A DNA stretch of 64,000 nucleotides, from NCBI RefSeq assembly GCF_000002425.4, contig NC_037255.1, forward strand, positions 1,929,847 through 1,993,846, read 5' to 3'. Shown here piece after piece: positions 50,543 through 62,639 of this stretch. The notes beneath the pieces are model-generated. The model was not told the origin of the DNA and did no database searches. It saw only the letters and a list, made by a program, of their open reading frames with translations. How positions within the stretch are numbered: position 1 is the stretch's first letter; each line of letters begins with the position of its first letter. The stretch is from Physcomitrium patens (taxonomy: Eukaryota > Streptophyta > Bryopsida > Funariales > Funariaceae). The position numbers were made by a program, and so were the translations under genes.

Positions 50543-53500
50543 CTACGATTGATCAGGCTTAATGGAAATTTCATACACCCAACCCTCATGTGCACCCCCT
50601 GCCAGCGATTTCCGGGTTCCTGGAGCCTCGCAAATATCCATCTTCAATCTTTGAACTTCCGCATTAACTGCTATATCGTTACTGCACAGAGAAACCAAGG
50701 AAAATTGTTGGAGACGTCGAGACACAATCGAACGGAGATGGAAACGAAGAACCTTTAGGCACTTTACGTGCTACGCGGCACAAGGCTACATTATTTTAAT
50801 GCATTTGTTCGTATCTACCGCTTCTAACTTGATTAAGGGATAACGTTAGAAGTGGTTGATGACAAACCTTTTGAACCGGGAAACATAACCCAGAATAAAC
50901 TTGCAGGACCCTACAGGGCGAAGCTCCATGAGGGCTTTCACGGTCGCAAAGAGAGGTTTTACAGCGCTTTGGTGATAGCGTGGAACCAGTTGGTTAAGAA
51001 AACTTGCTCAAACCACAAACCCAGTTTAACTCATTTATTCTGAAATCAATGCAGCTAGAACATGTGAAACAAACGTTGTGCAACCCACTTGGAAAACTAC
51101 GCCCAGCATAGGCTGAATCTGATTGAAGAATTTCACGAAAAAGGATATAGATGTCTGCACCCAAAATGAGGTCGAAACCATCAGGGTAAGTCTCCTTGAT
51201 GTGTCCTACGTGGACTTCGTTGCCCCAGTCAAGCTCCTCACAATCCACCTCTACGACAGGAAGGAAATTTCATCAGAAGGCATATCGAGGAATGGCAAAG
51301 ATTTCCGAGTCTGAATCATTCAGAATACATTGACTAGAAACAGTTGACTCTGTAAGCCACAACTCATGAGCGATTCCGCTAGGTTAGAACAACAAAGTAC
51401 AATCACGCGGATCCATGTAGCTGCACAATTGCCCTCAATTACTGAAAGAACGCTATACGGGATTATTTGAAGAAGCTAGGAACAATGGACAGGATTCTTA
51501 CTTGATTGCAAAGTATCACCCTGCAACTCCACATTCTTTTTCATTACCTGCATAAAGAGAAATTTCTTTCTCAAATTCAATTCAAAGACGTGACTTTCAT
51601 TGCATAGAAACAGAGAAGAAAGGTCGAATAAGAAAGACATCAAATTCCCATTTTGCAAAGAAGAATCAAAACGACATATGAGGCGAGGAATGACTTAATC
51701 TGTGCACTTAAAAACATTCACGACCAATTTACGGATGACGAATCCAAAACAAGATAATAGGTTTAAGGATTAAGACTAAGAGCATGCGCAGAGTGGCATG
51801 CCTTTAATACGGTGGTGTTGTGATCAGTCATGACTACATGACGACTGTACCGGGCACACAGCAAACCATTGAGACCTACAATCACCTCCCAGATGTTAAT
51901 TCCCAATACATTATAAACCAGTAGAAATACATTCCACACAATGGCGGAATTTTCGTCTTCTGCATGACGGTCATATCCAGCCTCATGACGAAAGTTGTCA
52001 ATTCAGAAAGCTCTTAAGAGTATAGTATTCATGAACCACCCTCTGTAGAACAAACCTTTGACGCTGTGATCTTCAACACCAACATCCACTAAAAGATCAC
52101 CACACTCGTGTACAGTCATAAGTAGTCTTCCAACACCTGTGAGAGGGGTGCTTCAAACGGCATCTAATAAACCGCTTACAAAAACGGCGTGCAGCATTGA
52201 AACATAAAGGTCCGGGATAGTGTGGTTGTCCTGACAGCATTCAATTGAACTCAATAGTATAACGTAGCACTTGACCTAAGATTACGATTACTTGAAACAA
52301 AGAGTAGAGGTAGTACAAGAATGCTCTCTTAAAATAACAAAGGGGCTCTAACCATCCCAAGTGCGAATAAGAGACGGAACTAGGGTGATGCACTCATTTC
52401 ACGCGGAGCACTGAATTGTTTTACACTTATCAGAAGCATAATAGTTCGAAAGAGACCAAACTTAGTCTTGAACTTCTGCAGAAAGACCACAATCGGGGAG
52501 GCTATCTTACCAACTCCTGATCCTAGTTCGATCACAGAGACACCGTCAAGAACATTTGAATGACTGACTAGGTAATCGTTCAGAATTCCAGCTCCTGGCC
52601 ACACCAGCTGCCCTGTGAGATCATAATCAGCTGCAGCCAAAGTCCGATCCTAGCCGACGTCAGAAAGCCGAACCAGGTCGTTAAAATATCACAACAAAAG
52701 ACTTAATAGCCAGTTTACTACTTTCAGACGCCACGGGATGGTGGTGTCAAAACCAACTTCATCGTCATTAGAACCTCATTTCTTATAAGCATATGTTATA
52801 AGAGAGGACACAAGTCAATTCCGCTACTCCTAATCCTTCACATTGCAAAAAGATAAAAAGAAAAGTGGTAGGATATTCTTAACACGATGGGCAACTGTTC
52901 GATATTTCTGAAAGGTTCTCCTGAGATTCTTTAGAGATCTCTAATCCAGTTTCGAGAACCTACGTTCATGCTAAACTACTCAATGAGTTACAGTTTTGAC
53001 GAATAATTGTTCGGATTCTAGTGAAGCAAAAACCAAGAGATCAAAAGCGCACTCACTTGACGAGCACTGAAGGCACAGAACCTTAATCGTATGAGCCCCA
53101 ACAACGAATTCCTTTTCAACATATCTGCAATCACCATGAACAACAACCACTCTCTCACTTCAACGACTTCTCCATTCCATGATCAGTCGAAACATGCAAC
53201 AAATGCTGATTCAGAAAGACGAATCGCAATGCACTTCAGGATACGTAAAAGCCAAAAAGCGCCGTGACATGTCTACGTGTCACCCTAAACCTCAAATTCA
53301 AACCCCTGAATCAATTCGGAATCTATTCAGAGAACTGCAACGACCCCAACAATTCATGTGACAATCGCGCACTTCCAACTGAAAAATCAACAAAGCCGAT
53401 CACAAACGGGATAAACCCCACAAACGGTAAGCATTAAACCAGAAGGTTTAAGGCTCGACTTCCGTCCCCGAAACAGACAAGAGTGTAAGAAGGAATTTCA

Positions 53501-53711
53501 CAGGTCAGGGAGTGGGTTACGTTTCATCAACAAAGAAGGAGGCATCGAAGTAAGGCTCCTCGCTGTCGGAACCGGAATCGATCGATGGGTCCGCGTCGAT
53601 GGCTGCCTCGGTTGCCATTGCTTCGACAATTCCAGTCCTTCGCTGCAACTCCCCTCCAAGGCCTCGAAGAACAGGGGAACTGCCCCCAGCCGCCGTGAGC
53701 CTGGACAGCAT
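50543..53711 (-). CDS. METTL21-type protein methyltransferase (Methyltransf_16 family)
   Basis: Eight exons on the minus strand: 53521-53711, 53057-53124, 52511-52630, 51802-51875, 51502-51547, 51149-51250, 50868-50979 and 50543-50681. Phases join exactly to 283 residues from the ATG at 53711, or 252 from the ATG at 53618. The head is acidic (SGSDSEEPYFDASFF). Then come a beta segment YVEKEFVVGAHTIKVLC, DLTGQLVWPGAGILNDYL, SAM motif I IELGSGVG, MTDHN at the end of the second strand, LDWGN, and DLILGADICYHQSAV, the family's substrate-side motif. This family methylates lysines on proteins such as chaperones and translation factors; the target here is unknown. Intron 4 has a GC donor, and intron 6 is an apparent U12 AT-AC intron. 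Confidence 0.88.
50980..51148 (-). other. U12-type AT-AC intron (intron 6 of the methyltransferase gene)
   Basis: On the minus strand the intron begins ATATCCTTTTTC (51148 downward), the classic U12 donor, and ends TTTTCTTAACCAACTGGTTCCAC (50980). TTCTTAAC is a U12 branch-site match, with its adenine (50994 or 50995) about 14 bases from the AC acceptor. Only this AT-AC pair joins DLILGADI to CYHQSAVKPLF in frame and matches the family. No usable AG lies at the right place. Confidence 0.85.
51548..51801 (-). other. GC-AG intron (intron 4 of the methyltransferase gene)
   Basis: The exon ending TTAAAG (51802) is followed by GCATGC, and the next exon starts after ATGCAG with GTAATGAAAAAG. The join gives TVLKVMKKNVEL, the expected family sequence, in phase 0. 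GC donors are a known minor class of U2 introns. Confidence 0.7.
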
Positions 53712-53718
53712 ATTACCC

Positions 53719-53815
53719 TTTTCACACCGATACTAGTCAGTACCTCTTCACACTGGCACTTGTCGAGTCATTTTCACACTAACACTGGTCGATCCCTTTT
53801 CACACTGGCGTTTCT
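53719..53815. repeat. Short tandem repeat, about 27-bp unit, at the methyltransferase 5' side
   Basis: Three to four imperfect copies built on TTCACACTGGCACTTGTCGA start at 53721, 53747, 53773 and 53799. They lie just upstream of the first ATG, in the 5'UTR or core promoter. Confidence 0.75.
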
Positions 53816-54010
53816 TTCTTTCTTTCTTTTTTAGCAATTTCAGCATGGATCGTGGGGTTGTACACTCTATGACATACTGTTCCGTATATCCACGTGTTAT
53901 CCTTTCACATGTTATACGACGATCTAGTATTTTTAGATGAAAATAAAAAAAAACTAAAGTGAAGGAAAATTTGGGAATAGAGTGAAAAGAGATTGTGTAT
54001 GGATGGGGAG

Positions 54011-54043
<33 letters not shown>

Positions 54044-55380
54044 TGTTGGTATGTTGATATTTTCAACAGGAATTTGTGAAGTAGAATATTTTCAAAGTTT
54101 TGTACTTGTGATGAGATTTTTGTGAAGTAAATCGAAAAGAATCTTTGGCAGTGTAAATAGATGTTTCAATTAATACTAAAAACATTATTCTACGTTTTAT
54201 TATAAAATAGTATGGTAAATTAATATGTTCTTAAACTTAGGAGATTCAACATTGTTGATATATATACGTACATGGATGTTTTAAGACCGTAATTTTCACA
54301 TGGGTTTTAAATTATAATTTATGATATGTTATGAGAAGAAAAAAATTGTTGATAATCGGTTGAGTATTCAAATTTTAGGATTTTATTTTGTGCATACCCC
54401 TTATTTTTCATTGTGTTGTATGCTTCTAAATATAGTTGAACAAAATATGTGTTAAAATAACATCAGTTACAGATAACTTCTTATTTTAAAAACGCTTCTG
54501 AAAAGTTCTCAATTTTTTTTGTCATTGTGAGAATATATGTATATAGCTAACATATATTTTTACAATAATTATTATTTATCCAATGTCTCAAATAATCACT
54601 TCAGTTTTCTATACCTTCCAAGTTTGTGACAGTGTATTGAAAGTGAAAAAGGTCTCAAAATAATTCTGTATCCAATTCAAATGTACAATAGATTTAGGAA
54701 CATAATCTTATTCCATATGCTTATTTTTAGATTGTATTTTTTAAAATGTTAGTGGCATCCAAATCATATTTGTAAATGACAGTCAAATTACATTTGAAAG
54801 CACAAACACTAATAAATGATGTAAATAGTTGAATTTTTGTTGCACTAAGTGTAACCATTTGCTACATAGATCAATATACTATCGTGAACCAGATGAAAAA
54901 AAATCACATTAAATAATTGGGCACATTAGTACTGAAAAAGCACTTACCACATATTGTATTGCACATGTGTGTTTCTTTAAAAATATTTGTTGCATCTATG
55001 TATACACACTTGCATAAATATAATATTTTTAAAAGAAAATTTTGCTAGAAGAAAAGATGTTGTCACAAACACAATTCTCTAAATCAAAAGGCTCAAAATT
55101 GAAAGTTTTCCCAAAATTGAAGGCTCATGTCCAACCTCAAAAGAAAAATCTAATTTAAAATAGAACCTGAGTTGATCAAACGTATCCCGTTCCATGGCAA
55201 TTGATCAGACTAAATATGATCCAACACTATATTTTACAAACTATTAAACACGTATTCTGACTTGGTCGCCCCAGACCTAGAAATACTCTACCGAACCTAA
55301 ACCACGGTCAACGAAGTCCAGACCTGAGCCTCGGGGTCCGGTTCTGACGAACCTGGGGTTCGGAAACTAGGTTAGGTCGA
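53816..55380. other. Intergenic AT-rich DNA between methyltransferase and eIF3d genes
   Basis: No gene seen. A 31-A run lies at 54011-54041. The sequence is AT-rich to about 55.2 kb and then turns GC-rich at the eIF3d promoter. Confidence 0.6.
54011..54041. repeat. Poly(A) tract, 31 bases
   Basis: An uninterrupted run of A. No retroposed gene was recognised immediately upstream. Confidence 0.9.
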
Positions 55381-55579
55381 GGGGCGGAGAGCGAGTGAGC
55401 TCATCGCGAGTCTTGAGCCATTGCGTCTGCGTCGTCGCGCTCAATCTCTCCCTCCTCGTCCCTCACCCCATCGGCAATCTCCACATGATCTCGCCCTTCT
55501 AGAGGCACGCCGCGTTGTCTACAAATCGACGAGTGAGGGGCCGCGGGCCTGGAGGCGGAGCGTATTTCCCCTTGATCAG

Positions 55580-55833
55580 GTATGCGCACAGAGACCCCGC
55601 TTTTCTTCTGACGAATTTTCAGAGTTACGAGGTGGAGACTGCTCTGTCACGAAGTAGCAGGATTTGTATTAGTACTGCTACTTTGCGCCAAGGATTGAGA
55701 TTTGTGGTGGTGGGAGTATGAGCTTAGAAGCGGCGATGCTTGTGTTTGAATTGAGTTGGTTTGTGGGTTGAGTCCATTCATGCTGGGTTAGGGTTTGGAC
55801 CTTGCATTCGCAGGGTCCTTCTCCCTTTCGTGT

Positions 55834-55872
<39 letters not shown>

Positions 55873-56212
55873 CCCCCCCCAGATTCCTGCTTCCCTTGTT
55901 CAGCGGTGTGAAATCGCTGTCGTGAGAATTTTTTATGGGTTTGGGTTTGTGGTTGGTTTCGCGGGGTGGAATAACACGCTTGGCTGTTTCAGTTCTATCT
56001 TTCGTGGTGAACTCTTAGTTTGCGACAATTTTGTTGTAGTCGTAGCTGTAGGCATGGTTTTCAACAGAGATGAAGTTGGATTTTATGATTTTCTGTTATG
56101 CAATACATGGATGAAGGGATTCATTTTTTCATATTCGATATCGAAGTAACAGAGTGCTTAATCCATGCTCCTCTTTGGTTGCTAACGCTAGCAAACAGTT
56201 TTTTAAAAACAG
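55580..56212 (+). other. 5'UTR intron of the eIF3d gene with (CT)n-C10 tract
   Basis: A non-coding exon ending CTTGATCAG is followed by GTATGCGC. The acceptor TTTAAAAACAG lies 18 bases before the ATG at 56231. A (CT)n tract of about 35 bases plus ten C lies at about 55836-55880, inside the intron. Introns in the leader are common in highly expressed plant genes and often enhance expression. Confidence 0.65.
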
Positions 56213-56230
56213 GGACCTACATTGGCACCC

Positions 56231-58329
56231 ATGTCACCTCAGCAACCGCAATTACGAGTTCCCGAGGTGGCCGAGAATCTCGACGGATGGGGCCCTCCTG
56301 ATGAAAATGCCACCCTGCCATCCCAGCTTCAGAATGTCCCCTATGCACCTTTCATCAAGAGTACACACCTAGGCCGTGCTTCTGACTGGACTCGCAACCC
56401 TCCTAACCGCTTCAATCAGAACCGTGGCGATGGTGTCTTTGATTACTTCTTCGATGAGCAAGACGAAGAATCTTTCCGACTCGTAGATGGGAAACCTCCT
56501 GCACGTCCCAAGTTTGGCCCCAGGTGGCGTTTCCAGCAGAAGCCGCAGTTGCCGCAACGGAAGGACGAAGAAGATGCCAGAAGAAAAGAGGCTGAGAAAG
56601 AAAGACTGCGGCGGGATAAGTTTTACAACCAGAACAGGAACTTACAAAGGAGGGAGACGGCCACTTTCAAAAGTTCTGTTGATATCCAACCTGATTGGAC
56701 AATTCTTGAGCAAATTCCATTTTCAACTTTTGCCAAGCTCAATTATTCTGTTGGAGAGGCAGAGGATCTTGCGCTCTGTGGAGCCCTTGAGTTTTACGAC
56801 AAGACGTACGACCGTGTGACACCTAAGAGCGAGAGACGGCTTGAAAGGTTCAAAAACAGAAACTTCTTTAAGGTATGCAAGCCGTGTATGACAATATCAT
56901 TCAAAGCTTCGCGGTCGCACGTAATGTTGTCATTATACTCTTTTCGCTCTGCATTTTCCGGATGAATTGTTGCTAGGACAACTTAAGTATGGTGAAAGTG
57001 TTTCCGACCTGTACAATTGGAATTTACTCTGTCCATTAACTCTGAAGATGCCTAGGTGATGTTCTTTTCCTTACGGACGTTGCCTCTGTTGGTTTCAGGT
57101 CACCACTACTGATGATCCTGTTATTCGACGCTTAGCAAGTGAAGACATGGCCACAGTATTCGCTACAGACTCAATTCTGTCAACTCTTATGTGCTCTCCT
57201 CGATCTGTCTACTCTTGGGATATTGTGGTGCAAAGAGTGGGCAATAAGCTTTTCTTCGACAAGCGAGATGGCTCACAGCTGGATCTGCTGACTGTGAATG
57301 AGACTGCTCAAGAATCCCTTCCCGAAGGCAAGGACGATATCAATTCTGCTCAAAACCTGAGCATGGAAGCTACCGTTATCAATCAGAACTTCTCTCAGCA
57401 GGTACTTTTCGTTTTTTGGACATGGGTTGCTATTTTAGCACACCATACTAAATGTCAATGCAGGTTATGTAGTGTAAATGGATGGCTAGCACCAATTATC
57501 AACCAACGATGGCGGCCTGTAAGAACGCTTTTCACACTAATCATCCCTGTTGACAGTTAATTGCTCACGAACAATTTGTCGTCCTTCTCTAGCTTTACTT
57601 ATTATGCCTTGTGCACAGATCCTTATCAAAGATGGAAACAAGTTCAACTTCCAAGAGCCGAACCCTTTTGCTTCCGAGGGAGAGGAGGTCGCTTCTGTAG
57701 CATACAGGTATCGTCGATGGAAACTGGACGAGAACATCTCTTTGGTTGCAAGATGTGAGGTCCAAAGTCTGATGGAAGTGAAGGGTCAGAGAACACTTAT
57801 GACCTTGAATGCTTTGAACGAATTCGACTCCAAATTTACTGGTGTCGACTGGCGTCAAAAGCTGGAAACTCAGAAGGGAGCAGTTCTTGCTACCGAGCTG
57901 AAGAACAACAACAACAAGGTGGCAAAGTGGACTGCTCAAGCCTTACTTGCAAGCGCAGAAGTCATGAAGATTGGTTACGTCTCTCGTCTCCACCCCAGAG
58001 ATCCTTACAATCACGTCATTTTGGGTGTACAAGGTTACAAGCCAAAAGAATTTGCTGGGCAGATCAATTTGAACTTGAACAACATGTGGGGTATTGTCAA
58101 GTCAGTTATTGACATTTGCATGAAGCTAGACGAAGGAAAATATGTGTTGGTGAAGGATCCCATCAAGCCTCAAGTACGTCTCTATGAGGTCCCGGCAGAT
58201 TCCTTTGAGAATGACTACTTGGAGGAGCCAATTCCAGAGGAGGAGCAAATGCAACCTGTGCCTGTTGAGGAGCCTATTGTGCAGCCAGTTACTGAAGACA
58301 AGGAGGCTGAAGTCGATGCGGACGTTTGA
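56231..58329 (+). CDS. eIF3d: Eukaryotic translation initiation factor 3 subunit D
   Basis: Three coding exons, 56231-56872, 57099-57401 and 57619-58329, all in phase 0, give 551 residues ending at TGA. This is close to the plant family length. The ATG at 56231 is the first in frame after the leader intron. The N-terminal part has NLDGWGPP, the lysine- and arginine-rich charged region [16 protein letters not shown] and [16 protein letters not shown]. The central and C-terminal parts hold the cap-binding-like fold, with [53 protein letters not shown] and [16 protein letters not shown]. The very end is acidic (EEPIPEEEQ). The subunit belongs to the eIF3 complex on the 40S ribosome and, in animals, binds the cap of selected mRNAs. 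Confidence 0.95.
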
Positions 58330-60341
58330 GAAAATTCACTAGATTTGTTTATCACGTGTTTTGATCCGTCTTCAGTTGACGATGTATGCTTTAGTAGGTG
58401 GTTTAGTATCTTCATTGGTTCCATGGGAACGTTCTATGTTGAGTTGGGATGAAATTGAGCTTCTAGTTTGCGTGGTCGAAGAAGAGCTCTTTCTAAACAC
58501 ATTTTTATATTCATGTTCTTGTGTCTCGCTTAGTGTTTCTTGCAGGGAATATGTCAGATATCTGGTCTAGACAAATCATGTTAAGAGGGAATCAGGTATA
58601 GTTTTAGAACTCGTGAGAGTTCTGAAGAGGTCGGCATAGATGAGAATGTTTCAGTGTATTCTGTTGTAGCTATTGGGTGCCTACATACTGCAATGACATG
58701 TTTTTCTGGGCTGCTTGGATCGTGACTGAAATTTGTGATGATATACGCTTTGTTTTGTTTTGATTTGTTTTGTTCTGTCTTTTAATGTTTTTAGTCGATC
58801 ACAAAATCAGATTTATACTCTAGAATGTAAACCAGATTCTGTTGACCTTCGTTACTAACCTTGTGGCTTCTGTTCCTAACTGCGATCTTACTTTTTAAGT
58901 AGTAATCGAGCTTCTTTGTTACAATTGCGGTACAGTTTATGAACTGATACTGCAGTTTGTTGCCTACAGTACTCGATGAGCACAAATTTGAGTATCATGT
59001 GGAGGTCCCTTCGCCAAACAAACAGAATACAGTAATAGTCTCTGACCACGACTTGGAAGAAGAGGAGCAGTCTGATATAAAAGACAATAATCCCCCTGTC
59101 TGAGACGGCGACATTATACGTGAGAAGTTGTCGGGAAGGCTACTGTAAATGTGGCTTGTTACTCTGACACTAATGAATAGAATTTTCATTTAGAAAATAG
59201 AAGTTTATTTTCCCAGTCGGGAATGACAATTACCCACGTACATCCAATTGTAGATAGTAGAATATGAAGTTTAGTGCTAATCCGTTTGGAGAGTGTTCCA
59301 TCGACCCATGAAGTGGAACAAAATATGAGTTGCGCTGCATATGTGGCAAGCAACAAAATTGTTATAAAGAAACTGAAAGCTAAGTGTTTTGGGATACTCC
59401 ATATTTTATGCAGCATGTCGCAATAGTTTTTAGTCTGGAGCTTCAAGTTATCTTTTCACTTTATTGTGGAAGTTTGGTACATATTGGTACGAGTAGGTAC
59501 GTGTTCAAACGGAAAGGTATCACTTTCGTCATTTAGTAGTTTACATCAATGTTGAAATCAAAGTTCGTTGCACAACGAACAACTATAATCACTCACAAAT
59601 AATACATTCCTGAAGAAATAATACATCCAAGACTCGCATCTCAACCAACGTTGTTGAAAATCTACGACGAACTTCATAGCGAAGAATGAACTCTTACGAT
59701 ACAAAGTCACTTAGTCCACCTAAATATTCTCGTATCTATCCAGAGATTGCCTTCGCTGCTGAAGAGTAGCGGACCATTTTCAGCATGAACCAAACATAGA
59801 ATAGACTAAATAAAAAATAATAAGAAGAAACTAAAAATAAATATATCCTTGCTGAGAATGGTCCTGCGACTAGATAACACTATGCGGACTAGTTTATAGG
59901 AGCAGGCAAGGTAGAGCCATGGGGAAAAGAACGTGGCACCAGCAAAATTTCCTGAGGAGTCTGTTTCGAGGGGTTATGTCGCTCAACAGCGAAGCTCCAG
60001 ACAAGTGTATTTCAGGCAGAAATGCATGAGCTGACAGGATCAACGGTTGCAAGCTCTCAGTAACCAGCACTGAAGCACACGAAAACTATGTTCATATCAG
60101 TCTGAAACCTAGAATTGTCAAGCCCAAGCTGCGCAGAACCAAGCGTGAAGTGTTCAGATAACTTACTTGAATTTCGAGTGCATGTTGGCTTGCCACTAGT
60201 CCTAGTCTTTAAGAACTCCCGCTCCTGAAGTTCACATCCCTCGTCAACCGGCAGATGGATTCCGAAAGCTGTTGTTCTCCTCGCTTGTATTCTCCATGTT
60301 AACAACCTCCACACGAATCCAGCGTTCACGATGTAGCAACC
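58330..60341. other. 3'UTR of eIF3d and convergent intergenic DNA
   Basis: The first few hundred bases are the likely 3'UTR, including a TTTTG-rich tract near 58750-58775. From about 59 kb nothing recognisable is seen. The left part of the convergent minus-strand gene may extend into 60.0-60.34 kb. Confidence 0.5.
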
Positions 60342-60762
60342 ACTAGGGAACATTGACAACAGGAGGATATGTACAGAGAGTCCCAGACTCTTGATAGGAC
60401 TATCTTCTTTGCGTTACGTCCTGGTAGATGATTAGCCATTGCTATGAGTCTACTCCGATCCTGATGATACCCAAACTTCTAACCTCGGCTGTAGAGGTAT
60501 CCACAATCCTGCGTCGTGACCAACAAGACGCTGCCGCTCTAGTTTCTGCACACAGCAATGACGAGTCGCAACACGTTAGGGCTTGTAAATGCTACCAATT
60601 TGAATATGTACACAAATGTCAACTGAGCGATTATAGACTTCAACTTCCGAGTGATGTCGGAGGGAGGATTCTAAACCTCACAATGAAACCAGCACCCAGT
60701 TGAGCACCATCAGTTACAGACAAATAGGCTTGTTAATTGAACAGTGATTACTGACTGATCAC

Positions 60763-62639
60763 TTACTTTAACTTTGAATCAAGGGTTTTAGAGATAGTCT
60801 TGTAGTAGTGACGATGAGGCTCGTGATCCCTGATCTTCCGAGGTTTGTGCGCGTTACATGCAGGAGTTGCAGGGATCTGCTCAGTTTTTGCACACTCTTG
60901 CAGCAGCTTCAAGGACGCGTAGCTTCCGATTGCGATCTTTTGGTTCGCACTGGCCACGTCGAGTGAATGAACAGGTGCAAGGTTTTTCTTGGCGGTGGAT
61001 TTGGGATGGTCCACTGGGTCTAAGTTCCCTCTTGCGATTTTGCTGATTATGGGGTTGGATGACGCCCTCGGAGACACTGCTTTTGAATCTATCTTCGGTG
61101 GTGGCTTTGCCACCGGACCAGATGATCTCCGTAGCTTGCTGAAGAACCTCCCGAATTCTCCTGTCAACTTGTTGGATTCGGACCCCACTAGCTTCAAGGT
61201 CTACAACAGGAACCACAAGTAAACTCGGGTTACAAAGGCCTTCCACAGTCAGAAGTGATTGTTCTTACACTTTGTAGCATTCTAGAAATTGCGAGAGAGC
61301 GTGAGGAGGTGAATTATTGGTGCCAATCGAAACCAGAGGTGCGGTACCAAACACGAGAGATTACCTCGCCGTTGTCATCTTGCTTGCGACCACCATTGCT
61401 TCGTGGGATGTACTGTCGATTGTGAAATCCATGGGGATCTTCCTTAATCTCATCAGCTGCGGAGGCAAGCGATTTCGAGATCAGCTGCGACACAGAATCA
61501 TACTCGCCCCCGCCGCAGTACTGGGGGTCCCAGGATCGGGCCACAGGCACATCCCGCGAGCGACCCTCCATTATTGCGATGCCTTGATGGATTTCGGCGG
61601 ACGTCATGGTTGCTCTCGCTGCTGTCTTCGCCACACCGCCTTGGCCCTTCTTCACTTTAATACCATGCAACGTGGGTCGCACAAATTTCTTCGGCATGGG
61701 CGGTGGCGGGGTTCCGACCTTCGCCGAGCTATCCCAGCCTGGTTTGCTCTTCACAGGGCTTTTGCTGTGGTTTTTCCGAGAACGATAGGGAGATTTGCCC
61801 TTGGATCGAGGAGGGCTGGGCAAATCGAGCTCCAACTCGCGGCCGGTAACGAAAGATACATGCCGCGCGTTGTCCCTGCTTGACCCCGTCGACCGGCGTG
61901 GCAAGCTGTCATCGTAATGGCCATCCAAGGTAATGTCGAAGGCAATGCCGCCCTGGGGCGAGCGAGGCGATGAAGGGCTGATGCTGATACCATCCTCATG
62001 CCTACTAATGTCGAAGACAATACCCTCACTGTTCGCAGCTTGCGCCGGTGGAGGGGCAATCCCGTTCACGAGACTGATGTTGTGTTGGTGGTGAGGTCTT
62101 ATCGTGCGCTCCTCCTTCACTTCTGGCTCCTTCACAGTGTTGGCAACTTGGTCCTCGAGCTCATCTTCGGGGTCTTCGTCGGAAGTTATATATCCGTGCC
62201 CAGTCTCACGCCATTCGTCTTGTTCGATCCTCTTGGGCTCATTCTCGGAAAGTTGCTTAGGGTGGGTGTTTCCGTTCATGGAGGGTGGCAGGCTGACATC
62301 CCCGTTCGCTTCAACGAGAGGGGCGTAGCCTATCGGATGTTTGCGGACGCTGGCCCTGACCACGGTAATCCCATTGACAGAGGCAGTTGACTGCTTTTCC
62401 TTCACCGGCCGCCAGGCACTGTAAGACATGCCGTTGGAAATTATAGATTGGGCCGCTATCTCATCGGGCTGCCATTTCTTGAGGGAGATGCAGTCATTCC
62501 CATCGTCGTCCTCATCTTTTCCTGGTTGCGGTAGCTTGAATATTGGCGACATACCTAATGGTAGAGCTTGCAGGTCCTTCAGCCGCACCAGTTCTCCCGA
62601 CTTCCGGGAAGTGGCTTGAAGCCCCGTCTCGATCACCAT
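60763..62639 (-). CDS. Unrecognised low-complexity plant protein (3' end not fully resolved)
   Basis: Exon 1 runs from ATG 62639 to 61365, ending GGCGAG before GTAATC. Exon 2 is 61200-60767, starting after TTCCTGTTGTAG and in phase 0. A GTAAGT donor follows at 60766; if it is not used the frame ends at 60763. A third exon after TTCCCTAG (from 60342 downward) is likely but its end is unclear. Exons 1 and 2 give about 570 residues. The start MVIETGLQATSRKSGELVRL is preceded by an acceptor-like AATACAG, so a leader intron is possible. The protein is mostly polar and disordered-looking, with acidic runs (KDEDDDGND, SDEDPEDELED), proline- and serine-rich basic stretches (SPPRSKGKSPYRSRKN) and a short GTPPPPMPKKF, and GEFGRFFSKLRRS in exon 2. 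I do not recognise the family. Confidence 0.65.

Noticed and set aside
53719-53815. CRISPR-like array
   Set aside because: Units are imperfect and contiguous without unique spacers, and the DNA is eukaryotic.
61317-61883. A 188-codon plus-strand open frame
   Set aside because: It is antisense to the large first exon of the minus-strand gene, has no family motif and owes its length to the GC-rich codon pattern of the other strand.
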